Origin: Streptomyces abyssomicinicus
Lineage (GTDB): Bacteria > Actinomycetota > Actinomycetes > Streptomycetales > Streptomycetaceae
DNA length: 64,000 nucleotides
Assembly: GCF_008974245.1 (NCBI RefSeq)
Contig: NZ_BBZI01000011.1
Coordinates: forward strand, 321,570 to 385,569
Direction of reading: 5' to 3'
The notes under the pieces were generated by a model. The model did no database searches, was not told the DNA's origin, and saw only the letters and a list, made by a program, of their open reading frames with translations. Shown here piece after piece: positions 1 to 6,814 of the stretch (the stretch's first letter is position 1; each line of letters begins with the position of its first letter). The position numbers were made by a program, and so were the translations under genes.

Positions 1-204
1 TGCATGGTGGCGGGGCTGGGTCGCAAGGCGGTGGCGGAGCGGTTGTTCCTGTCGCCGCACACGGTGCGCACGCACATGCAGAACGTGCTGGGCAAGCTGG
101 GCGTGCATTCGACGCTGGCGGCGGTGGCGCTGGCGCGGCGGGCGGGGGTGGGGCCGGTGGACCTAGCCGGGGATGTTGTCGAACGGGGCGGTCAGCCGGC
201 GTAG
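1..204 (+). CDS. LuxR-family response regulator or transcriptional regulator, C-terminal end (partial)
   Basis: The reading frame enters from the left edge and stops at 202-204, so only the last 67 or so residues are visible. They form a textbook LuxR C-terminal DNA-binding helix-turn-helix: the stretch GLGRKAVAERLFLSPHTVRT is scaffold plus recognition helix, followed by HMQNVLGKLGVHSTLAAVAL. The N-terminal half, which would say whether this is a two-component receiver or a large ATP-binding regulator, lies outside the window. The last 42 bases overlap the 3' end of the convergent tamR gene. Family assignment is certain from the helix-turn-helix; its signal and targets cannot be told. Confidence 0.85.
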   Translation, partial: CMVAGLGRKAVAERLFLSPHTVRTHMQNVLGKLGVHSTLAAVALARRAGVGPVDLAGDVVERGGQPA

Positions 205-660
205 CAGGGTGGCGAGTTCGCCGCGTTCGCCGCGGGAGAGCTCGGAGAGCAGGGCGCGTTCCTGGTCGAGGAGGCCGGCGAGGGCCTGGTCTGCGCGGCT
301 CTTGCCCTCCTCGGTGAGGCGGACGAGGACGCCGCGGCGGTCGCTGGGGTCCGGGAGGCGTTCGACGAGGCTCTTCTTGGCGAGCCGGTCGATGCGGTTG
401 GTCATCGTCCCGGAGGTGACCAGGGTCTGGGTGAGGAGCTGGCCGGGGGAGAGCTGGTAGGGGGATCCGGCGCGGCGCAGGGCGGTGAGCACGTCGAACT
501 CCCAGGGTTCGAGGTTGTGCTCGGAGAAGGCGAGCCGGCGCGCGCGGTCGAGGTGGCGGGCGAGCCGGCTGACCCGGCTGAGTACTTCGAGCGGTTCCAC
601 GTCGAGGTCCGGGCGCTCCCGGCGCCACGCTGCGACCAGCCGATCGACCTCGTCCTCCAT
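163..660 (-). CDS. tamR: MarR-family regulator TamR (trans-aconitate/citrate-responsive repressor)
   Basis: A 165-residue MarR protein with N-terminal dimerisation helices, a central winged helix (about residues 60-125, with QLLTQTLVTSGTMTNRIDRL as recognition region and DPSDRRGVLVRLTEEG as the wing) and a C-terminal helix. It is divergent from a trans-aconitate methyltransferase gene, and an 18-bp near-perfect palindrome lies between them. This is the arrangement described for S. coelicolor TamR, which is known to bind such palindromes and release DNA when trans-aconitate, citrate or related ligands bind. The ATG at 658-660 is the natural start. Its 3' end overlaps the convergent LuxR gene by 42 bp. 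Function is inferred from family and neighbourhood; ligand response is not visible in the sequence. Confidence 0.88.
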   Translation of the reverse strand: MEDEVDRLVAAWRRERPDLDVEPLEVLSRVSRLARHLDRARRLAFSEHNLEPWEFDVLTALRRAGSPYQLSPGQLLTQTLVTSGTMTNRIDRLAKKSLVERLPDPSDRRGVLVRLTEEGKSRADQALAGLLDQERALLSELSRGERGELATLLRRLTAPFDNIPG

Positions 661-692
661 ACGATCAGTGTAGTGGTTGTGTCGATGTGAAG

Positions 693-710
693 TCTCTTGA
701 CGTCGAGAGA
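693..710. promoter_or_regulatory. TamR/MarR operator palindrome
   Basis: TCTCTTGACGTCGAGAGA is an 18-bp inverted repeat with one mismatched pair, centred between 701 and 702 in the divergent tamR-tam promoter region. It fits the site class known for Streptomyces TamR. Binding here would block both genes. The TTG at 697 that opens the longest tam frame lies inside this palindrome, which argues for a later start of tam. Confidence 0.85.
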
Positions 711-732
711 TTTTTCCGTGTGCACTGGTGCC

Positions 733-1587
733 ATGGACGCGGACATGGACACGGGTGCGGGCAAGGGCGCGGGCACGGACTGGGACGCCGAGCGGTACCT
801 GCGGCACGCGGACGACCGCGCCCGCCCGTTCGCCGACCTGCTGGCCCGTGTCCCCCCACTGCCGGTGGCGGCGCCGCGGGTCGCGGACCTGGGCTGCGGT
901 CCGGGGAACGCGACGGCCGGGCTGCTGGCGCGGCGGTGGCCGGCCGCCCGGATCACTGGCTACGACAACTCTCCCGCGATGCTGGAGCGGGCGGCGGCGC
1001 TGGCCGGGCCGACCGAGGGCGGCGGCAGCCTGTCCTTCACCTTCGCGGACCTCACCCGGTGGACGCCGGACGGCGCGTACGACCTGATCGTCTCCAACGC
1101 GGCGCTGCACTGGGTCCCCGGGCACGCGCGGGCGCTGCCGGAGTGGGCGCGGGCGTTGCCGCCGGGCGGGGTGCTGGCGTTCCAGGTGCCGTACAACCTG
1201 GACGCGCCGGTGCACGCGCTGATGCGGGAGACGGCGGCCGGTCCGCGCTGGGCGGAGCGGCTGCGGGGGGTGCTGCGGGGGACCGGCTCGGTGAGTGCGC
1301 CGGAGGCGTACCTGGACCTGTTCGCGCGGCGCGGGTTCGCGGTGGACGTCTGGGAGACGACGTACCTGCACGTGCTGTCCGGCGAGGACGCGGTCCTCGA
1401 CTGGGTGTCCGGCACGGGGCTGCGGCCGGTGCTGGCGGCGCTCGCCGCCGACCCGCCCGAGCGGGACGCGTTCGTCGCCGAGTACGGGGCGCGGTTGCGT
1501 GAGGCGTATCCGCGCGCGCCGTACGGCACGGTCCTGCCCTTCCGGCGGCTGTTCTGCGTGGCCGTCGCCCCCGGAAGGGACCGCTGA
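733..1587 (+). CDS. tam: Trans-aconitate 2-methyltransferase
   Basis: A SAM-dependent class I methyltransferase of 284 residues. The N-terminal WDAERYLRHADDRARPFADLL matches the entry helix of Tam proteins. Motif I (VADLGCGPGNATAGLLARRW) binds SAM, motif II has GYDNSPAML, and LIVSNAALHWVP is the post-I/motif IV strand typical of Tam. It methylates trans-aconitate, a by-product of aconitase and an inhibitor of the citric acid cycle. I place the start at ATG 733. A GTG at 718 and a TTG at 697 are in frame, but the TTG is within the operator and has no ribosome binding site. It is divergent from tamR, which is expected to repress it. Confidence 0.86.
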   Translation: MDADMDTGAGKGAGTDWDAERYLRHADDRARPFADLLARVPPLPVAAPRVADLGCGPGNATAGLLARRWPAARITGYDNSPAMLERAAALAGPTEGGGSLSFTFADLTRWTPDGAYDLIVSNAALHWVPGHARALPEWARALPPGGVLAFQVPYNLDAPVHALMRETAAGPRWAERLRGVLRGTGSVSAPEAYLDLFARRGFAVDVWETTYLHVLSGEDAVLDWVSGTGLRPVLAALAADPPERDAFVAEYGARLREAYPRAPYGTVLPFRRLFCVAVAPGRDR

Positions 1588-1621
1588 CGAGGGCGGCCCG
1601 CCGGGTGCGCCGCAGGGTCCC

Positions 1622-1879
1622 GCCCGGCCCGCCCCGCCCGCGCGGCGGGGAACCGGCACCGACGCGGGGCCGGTACCGGCGGGGACCGGGACCGGTGTGG
1701 GGCCGGTGTCGGCGGGGGACCGGGGTGGCGCGGGGCCGGCCGTACGGGCGGCCCGGCCCGCCCCGCCCGCGCGGCGGGGAACCGGCACCGACGCGGGGCC
1801 GGAACCGGCGGGGACCGGGACCGGTGCGGGGCCGGTGTCGGCGGGGGACCGGGGTGGCGCGGGGCCGGCCGTACGGGCG
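1622..1879. repeat. 129-bp tandem duplication filling the tam/TetR intergenic gap
   Basis: Two adjacent, nearly identical 129-bp units (1622-1750 and 1751-1879); I found only about two differences between them. They fill almost all of the 300 bases between the convergent tam and TetR genes. The units are extremely GC-rich with repeated CCGG/GGTACC-like blocks. No gene with sensible composition reads through them. Possible roles are a compound terminator or simply a recent slippage or recombination duplication. Confidence 0.9.
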
Positions 1880-1887
1880 GCGGGCGG

Positions 1888-2583
1888 TCAGGACTTGCGG
1901 TGGCCGATGAGCTTCGGCTTCTGCTCGAGCCCGTCGAGTCCGTGCCACGCGAGGTTGACCAGGTGCGCGGCCACCTCCGCCTTCTTCGGCCGGCGCACGT
2001 CGAGCCACCACTGCCCGGTGAGGGCGACCATCCCGACCAGCGCCTGCGCGTACAGCGGCGCGAGCTTGGGGTCGAACCCCCGGCTCTTGAACTCGCGGCC
2101 GAGGATGTCCTCGACCTGCGTGGCGATGTCGGAGATCAGTGAGGCGAAGGATCCGGTGGACTGCGGGATGGGGGAGTCCCGCACCAGGATGCGGAAGCCG
2201 TCCGTGTACTCCTCGATGTAGTCGAGGAGCGCGAACGCGGCCTGCTCGCACAGCTCCCGCGGGTGGCCGGCCGTCAGGGAGCCGGTGACCATGTCGAGCA
2301 GCCGCCGCATCTCGCGGTCGACGACCACCGCGTACAGGCCCTCCTTGCCGCCGAAGTGCTCGTAGACCACCGGCTTGGAGACCCCGGCCTTCGCCGCGAT
2401 CTCCTCCACGGAGGTCCCCTCGAAGCCCTTGGCGGCGAAGAGGGTACGTCCGATCTCCAGCAGCTGCTGGCGTCGTTCCGCGCCCGTCATCCGGGTGCGG
2501 CGCGCACGCCTGGGCGGCTTCTCGGTCCGCGTGTCGTCACGGGGCCGTTCGGAATCGCTGGGGCTGCTGGAGTCGGTCACCAC
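1888..2583 (-). CDS. TetR-family regulator of the adjacent fatty acid desaturase
   Basis: A 231-residue TetR protein. After a basic, disordered leader comes the helix-turn-helix at about residues 33-85 (LLEIGRTLFAAKGFEGTSVE, then IAAKAGVSKPVVYEHFGGKE). The rest is a helical ligand/dimer domain with the conserved tryptophans GQWWLDVRRPKKAEVAAHLV found in many actinobacterial lipid-linked TetR proteins. The gene begins with tandem GTG codons only 7 bp after the desaturase stop, with no strong ribosome binding site, so translational coupling is likely. It is expected to sense an acyl-CoA or fatty acid and repress the operon through the paired 15-bp repeats upstream of the desaturase. Family certain, ligand inferred. 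Confidence 0.85.
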   Translation of the reverse strand: MVTDSSSPSDSERPRDDTRTEKPPRRARRTRMTGAERRQQLLEIGRTLFAAKGFEGTSVEEIAAKAGVSKPVVYEHFGGKEGLYAVVVDREMRRLLDMVTGSLTAGHPRELCEQAAFALLDYIEEYTDGFRILVRDSPIPQSTGSFASLISDIATQVEDILGREFKSRGFDPKLAPLYAQALVGMVALTGQWWLDVRRPKKAEVAAHLVNLAWHGLDGLEQKPKLIGHRKS

Positions 2584-2590
2584 ATGTCAA

Positions 2591-3604
2591 TCATGCCGCG
2601 TCGGCCGTGGCGCGGGCCCGGCGGGACCGTTCGGCGTCCGGATCACGCCGTGCGTCGATGCGCTCCGCGGAGGGCCAGCGGACGTCGTAGGCCCAGCCCA
2701 GCTGCTCGAACCAGCGGATGAAGCGGGCGGAGGAGTCGAGCTGTCCCTTGAACACGCCGTGGCGCGCGGAGGTGGGGTCGGCGTGGTGCAGGTTGTGCCA
2801 GGACTCGCCGCAGGAGAGGACGGCCAGCCACCAGACGTTGCCGGAGCGGTCCCGTGACTTGAAGGGGCGCTTGCCGGTGGCGTGGCAGATGGAGTTGATG
2901 GACCACGTCACGTGGTGCAGCAGGGCCACCCGTACGAGTGATCCCCAGAAGAACGCGGTGAAGGCGCCCCACCAGGACATGGTGACCAGACCGCCGACGA
3001 TCGGCGGGATCGCCAGCGAGAGCACGGTCCAGCCGATGAACTGGCGGGAGATGGCGCGCAGCGCGGGGTCCTTGATGAGGTCGGGCGCGTACTTCTCCTG
3101 CGGGGTGCGCTCCTCGTCGAACATCCAGCCGATGTGGGCCCACCAGAGGCCCTTGACCAGGGCGGGGACGGTCTCGCCGTAGCGCCAGGGCGAGTGGGGG
3201 TCGCCCTCGGCGTCGGAGAACTTGTGGTGGCGGCGGTGGTCGGCCACCCAGCGGACCAGGGGACCTTCGACGGCCATGGAGCCCATGACGGCGAGCATGA
3301 TCTTCAGCGGGCGCTTGGCCTTGAAGGAGCCGTGTGTGAAGTGCCGGTGGTACCCGATCGTCACACCGTGGCAGCCCCAGTAGTAGAAGAAGACCATCAG
3401 GCCCAGGTCGAGCCAGCTCACCCCCCAGCCCCAGGCCAGCGGCACGGCCGCCAGCAGGGCCGCGAACGGGACGACGATGAAGAGGAGCAGGGCGATCTGT
3501 TCGACCGAGCGCTTCTGCTCGCCACCCAGGGTGGCCTTGGGCAGGTCCTGTGGCGGCGAGGCGCGCCGCGAGTCTTCGTCGATCACTTCGGAGCTGGTCG
3601 TCAT
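2591..3604 (-). CDS. Membrane acyl-CoA (stearoyl-CoA delta-9 type) fatty acid desaturase
   Basis: A 337-residue integral membrane di-iron desaturase. It has four hydrophobic segments and the three histidine boxes: HRHFTH at residues 86-91, HRRHH at 123-127 and HNLHH at 270-274. These coordinate the iron pair that inserts a cis double bond into saturated acyl chains, tuning membrane fluidity. I chose ATG 3604 rather than the ATG two codons earlier (3610), because GAGGG at 3611-3615 sits 6 nt from 3604 but abuts the other. It heads a two-gene operon with a TetR regulator. Confidence 0.93.
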   Translation of the reverse strand: MTTSSEVIDEDSRRASPPQDLPKATLGGEQKRSVEQIALLLFIVVPFAALLAAVPLAWGWGVSWLDLGLMVFFYYWGCHGVTIGYHRHFTHGSFKAKRPLKIMLAVMGSMAVEGPLVRWVADHRRHHKFSDAEGDPHSPWRYGETVPALVKGLWWAHIGWMFDEERTPQEKYAPDLIKDPALRAISRQFIGWTVLSLAIPPIVGGLVTMSWWGAFTAFFWGSLVRVALLHHVTWSINSICHATGKRPFKSRDRSGNVWWLAVLSCGESWHNLHHADPTSARHGVFKGQLDSSARFIRWFEQLGWAYDVRWPSAERIDARRDPDAERSRRARATADAA

Positions 3605-3932
3605 GGGCATCCCTCGAACGCGTGAGAACTGCTGAGAACGGCGGAGAGCTACTGATGAGTAGTGCCGAGGTGGCGGTGTCCTGCGATGTTGCGCTTCCTA
3701 CGGTTCCGTAACCTACGGCAACGTAAGTATGTCAGCGGCTCGTCTCACGGCAAGAGCCGCTCGCCCGCGTGTGCCCTCGCTTGCCTATCCTTGAACCGGT
3801 CGGACAGCGCGGTCCGCTCCTCAATCAGTCTCTTCCCGGACGAACCGACCCCAAAAGCCGTGAACGGCCGCACGGGTGGCGCGCCCGGGTGCCCTGCCAG
3901 ACAGAGCTTCACCGTTGCAAGGAGCCGCACCT
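3605..3932. other. Divergent promoter region between desaturase and ppc
   Basis: This 328-bp gap holds the promoters of the leftward desaturase operon (with the paired operator repeats at 3697-3726) and of rightward ppc. It is clearly less GC-rich around 3690-3730. I see the ppc ribosome binding site AAGGAG at 3919-3924 but no confident -35/-10 pair. Confidence 0.6.
3697..3726. promoter_or_regulatory. Paired 15-bp operator-like repeats upstream of the desaturase operon
   Basis: Two directly abutting 15-mers, CCTACGGTTCCGTAA (3697-3711) and CCTACGGCAACGTAA (3712-3726), agree at 13 of 15 bases. Each carries an internal palindrome: TACGGnnCCGTA in the first and TACGnnnnCGTA in the second. They lie about 95-120 bp upstream of the desaturase start. 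This is what a cooperative TetR operator looks like; the downstream TetR gene is the natural candidate. Binding is inferred. Confidence 0.6.
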
Positions 3933-6665
3933 GTGAGCAGTGTCGACGACCGGACCACCACCACGAGCAGCGAACTGCGGAGCGACATCCGCCGTCTGGG
4001 TGATCTCCTGGGCCAGACCCTGGTCCGCCAGGAAGGTCCTGAGCTGCTGGAACTCGTGGAGAAGGTCCGCAGACTGACCCGGGAGGACGGCGAGGCGGCT
4101 GCCGAGCTGCTCCGGGGCACCGAGCTGGAGACGGCCGCCAAGCTGGTACGTGCCTTCTCCACCTACTTCCACCTCGCGAACGTCACCGAGCAGGTGCACC
4201 GGGGGCGCGAACTGAGGGCGCGCCGGGCGGCGGAGGGCAGTCAGCTGGCCCGTACGGCGGACCGCCTGAAGGACGCGGACCCGGCCCACCTGCGGGAGAC
4301 GGTGAGCAACCTCAACATCCGTCCGGTGTTCACGGCGCACCCGACGGAAGCCGCCCGCCGCTCGGTGCTGAACAAGCTGCGGCGGATCGCGCACCTGCTC
4401 GAGACGCCGGTCATCGAGGCGGACCGGCGCCGCCACGACACCCGGCTGGCCGAGAACATCGACCTGGTGTGGCAGACGGACGAGCTGCGCGTGGTGCGCC
4501 CGGAACCGGCCGACGAGGCGCGCAACGCCATCTACTACCTGGACGAGCTGCACGCCGGCCCGGTCGGCGACGTGCTGGAGGACCTGACCGCCGAGCTGGA
4601 GCGGATCGGTGTCGAACTCCCGGACGCGACGCGGCCGCTGACCTTCGGCACCTGGATCGGCGGTGACCGGGACGGCAACCCGAACGTCACCCCGCAGGTG
4701 ACCTGGGACGTGCTGATCCTGCAGCACGAGCACGGCATCAACGACGCGCTGGAGCTCATCGACGACCTGCGCGGCTTCCTGTCCAACTCGATCCGCTACA
4801 CCGGCGCCACCGACGAGCTGCTGGAGTCGCTGAAGCGGGACCTGGAGCTGCTGCACGAGATCAGCCCGCGCTACAAGCGGCTGAACGCCGAGGAGCCGTA
4901 CCGGCTGAAGGCGACCTGCATCCGGCAGAAGCTGCTCAACACCAAGGAGCGGCTGGCCAAGGGCACGGCGCACGAGCCGGGCCGCGACTACCTGGGCACC
5001 GCGCAGCTGCTGGCCGACCTGGTGCTGATCCAGACCTCGCTGCGCGAGCACCGGGCGGGGCTGTTCGCGGACGGCCGGATGGACCGCACGATCCGCACGC
5101 TGTCGGCGTTCGGCCTCCAGCTCGCCACCATGGACGTGCGTGAGCACGCCGACGCCCACCACCACGCGCTGGGCCAGCTCTTCGACCGCCTCGGCGAGGA
5201 GTCCTGGCGGTACACGGACATGCCGCGGGACTACCGGTCGCGGCTGCTCGCCAAGGAACTGCGCTCGCGCCGCCCGCTGGCGCCGAGCCCGGCCCCGCTG
5301 GACAAGGCGGGCACCAAGACGCTGGGCACCTTCGACACCGTCAAGCGGGCCCTGGACGTCTTCGGCCCGGAGGTCATCGAGTCGTACATCATCTCGATGT
5401 GCCAGGGCGCGGACGACGTCTTCGCGGCGGCGGTGCTGGCCCGTGAGGCCGGGCTGCTGGACCTGCACGCCGGCTGGGCGAAGATCGGCATCGTGCCGCT
5501 GCTGGAGACCACCGACGAGCTGAAGGCCGCGGACACGATCCTCGACGACATGCTCTCCGACCCGTCCTACCGGCGCCTGGTGGCGCTGCGGGGCGACGTC
5601 CAGGAGGTCATGCTGGGCTACTCGGACTCCTCGAAGTTCGGCGGCATCACCACCAGCCAGTGGGAGATCCACCGCGCCCAGCGGCGGCTGCGCGACGTGG
5701 CGCACCGGCACGGGGTGCGGCTGCGGCTCTTCCACGGCCGGGGCGGCACGGTGGGCCGCGGCGGCGGCCCGTCGCACGACGCGGTCCTGGCGCAGCCGTG
5801 GGGCACGCTCGAGGGCGAGATCAAGGTGACCGAGCAGGGCGAGGTCATCTCCGACAAGTACCTGGTGCCGTCGCTGGCCCGGGAGAACCTCGAGCTGACG
5901 GTGGCGGCGACGCTCCAGGCGTCCGCGCTGCACACCGCGCCGCGGCAGTCGGTGGAGGCGCTGGCCCGCTGGGACGCGGCGATGGAGGTCGTCTCCGACG
6001 CCGCGCACGTGGCGTACCGGAAGCTGGTCGAGGACCCGGACCTGCCGGCCTACTTCTTCGCCTCCACCCCGGTGGACCAGCTGGCCGACCTGCACCTGGG
6101 CTCGCGGCCCTCGCGCCGTCCCGACGCGGGCGGCGGCCTGGACTCGCTGCGGGCGATCCCGTGGGTGTTCGGCTGGACCCAGTCCCGGCAGATCGTCCCC
6201 GGCTGGTTCGGCGTCGGCTCCGGTCTGAAGGCGCTGCGCGAGGCCGGTCTGGACACGGTCCTGGAGGAGATGCACCAGGAGTGGCACTTCTTCCGGAACT
6301 TCGTCTCCAACGTGGAGATGACGCTGGCCAAGACGGACCTGCGGATCGCCTCGCTGTACGTCGACACGCTGGTGCCGGACGAGCTGAAGCACGTCTTCGA
6401 CGTGATCCGGGCCGAGCACGAGCTCACGGTGGCGGAGGTGCTGCGGGTCACCGGGGAGTCCGAGCTGCTGGACGCAAACCCGGTGCTGAAGCAGACCTTC
6501 GCGATCCGTGACGCGTACCTCGACCCGATCTCCTACCTCCAGGTCACGCTGCTCAAGCGGCAGCGGGACGCGGCGGCGTCGGGCGAGGAGGTCGACCCGC
6601 TGCTGTCGCGGGCCCTCCTGCTCACCGTCAACGGCGTGGCCGCCGGCCTGCGCAACACCGGCTGA
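3933..6665 (+). CDS. ppc: Phosphoenolpyruvate carboxylase
   Basis: A 910-residue PEPC, normal length for the family. It fixes bicarbonate onto phosphoenolpyruvate to give oxaloacetate, refilling the citric acid cycle. Diagnostic sites are present: the catalytic histidine in FTAHPTEA (His136), GGDRDGNPNV, LGYSDSSKFGGI and the catalytic loop FHGRGGTVGRGGGP. The C-terminus ends in the invariant RNTG, whose final glycine is needed for activity. GTG 3933 is chosen because AAGGAG ends 8 nt upstream; the longer frame starting at 3876 lacks such a site. It is monocistronic, with a strong hairpin right after the stop. Confidence 0.97.
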   Translation: MSSVDDRTTTTSSELRSDIRRLGDLLGQTLVRQEGPELLELVEKVRRLTREDGEAAAELLRGTELETAAKLVRAFSTYFHLANVTEQVHRGRELRARRAAEGSQLARTADRLKDADPAHLRETVSNLNIRPVFTAHPTEAARRSVLNKLRRIAHLLETPVIEADRRRHDTRLAENIDLVWQTDELRVVRPEPADEARNAIYYLDELHAGPVGDVLEDLTAELERIGVELPDATRPLTFGTWIGGDRDGNPNVTPQVTWDVLILQHEHGINDALELIDDLRGFLSNSIRYTGATDELLESLKRDLELLHEISPRYKRLNAEEPYRLKATCIRQKLLNTKERLAKGTAHEPGRDYLGTAQLLADLVLIQTSLREHRAGLFADGRMDRTIRTLSAFGLQLATMDVREHADAHHHALGQLFDRLGEESWRYTDMPRDYRSRLLAKELRSRRPLAPSPAPLDKAGTKTLGTFDTVKRALDVFGPEVIESYIISMCQGADDVFAAAVLAREAGLLDLHAGWAKIGIVPLLETTDELKAADTILDDMLSDPSYRRLVALRGDVQEVMLGYSDSSKFGGITTSQWEIHRAQRRLRDVAHRHGVRLRLFHGRGGTVGRGGGPSHDAVLAQPWGTLEGEIKVTEQGEVISDKYLVPSLARENLELTVAATLQASALHTAPRQSVEALARWDAAMEVVSDAAHVAYRKLVEDPDLPAYFFASTPVDQLADLHLGSRPSRRPDAGGGLDSLRAIPWVFGWTQSRQIVPGWFGVGSGLKALREAGLDTVLEEMHQEWHFFRNFVSNVEMTLAKTDLRIASLYVDTLVPDELKHVFDVIRAEHELTVAEVLRVTGESELLDANPVLKQTFAIRDAYLDPISYLQVTLLKRQRDAAASGEEVDPLLSRALLLTVNGVAAGLRNTG

Positions 6666-6680
6666 CGCCGCTCCTCCACC

Positions 6681-6727
6681 GCACGGCGCCCCCGCCCGGC
6701 CCAGGCCCGGCGGGGGCGCCGTCGTGC
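6681..6727 (+). terminator. Hairpin terminator of ppc
   Basis: A 12-bp perfect stem, GGCGCCCCCGCC at 6685-6696 pairing with 6709-6720, extended by flanking GCAC/GTGC, lies 20 bp after the ppc stop. There is no U-tract, as is usual in Streptomyces. Confidence 0.7.
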
Positions 6728-6766
6728 GGGGGCGGAAGGGGCCCGGGGCGCACCTCGTGTGCGGAC

Positions 6767-6794
6767 AGGCCCCGCCCGGGTCCGGGCGGGGCCT
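6767..6794 (-). terminator. Hairpin terminator of the ABC exporter operon
   Basis: A 13-bp perfect inverted repeat (AGGCCCCGCCCGG at 6767-6779 against 6782-6794) lies about 20 bp beyond the leftward permease stop, facing the ppc terminator. Confidence 0.65.
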
Positions 6795-6814
6795 GGTGGA
6801 GGCGGCGGGAGGGG

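Noticed and set aside
163..1788. A 541-residue upstream extension of tamR
   Set aside because: Reads back through tam and the 129-bp repeats; the MarR fold begins at the ATG at 658-660.
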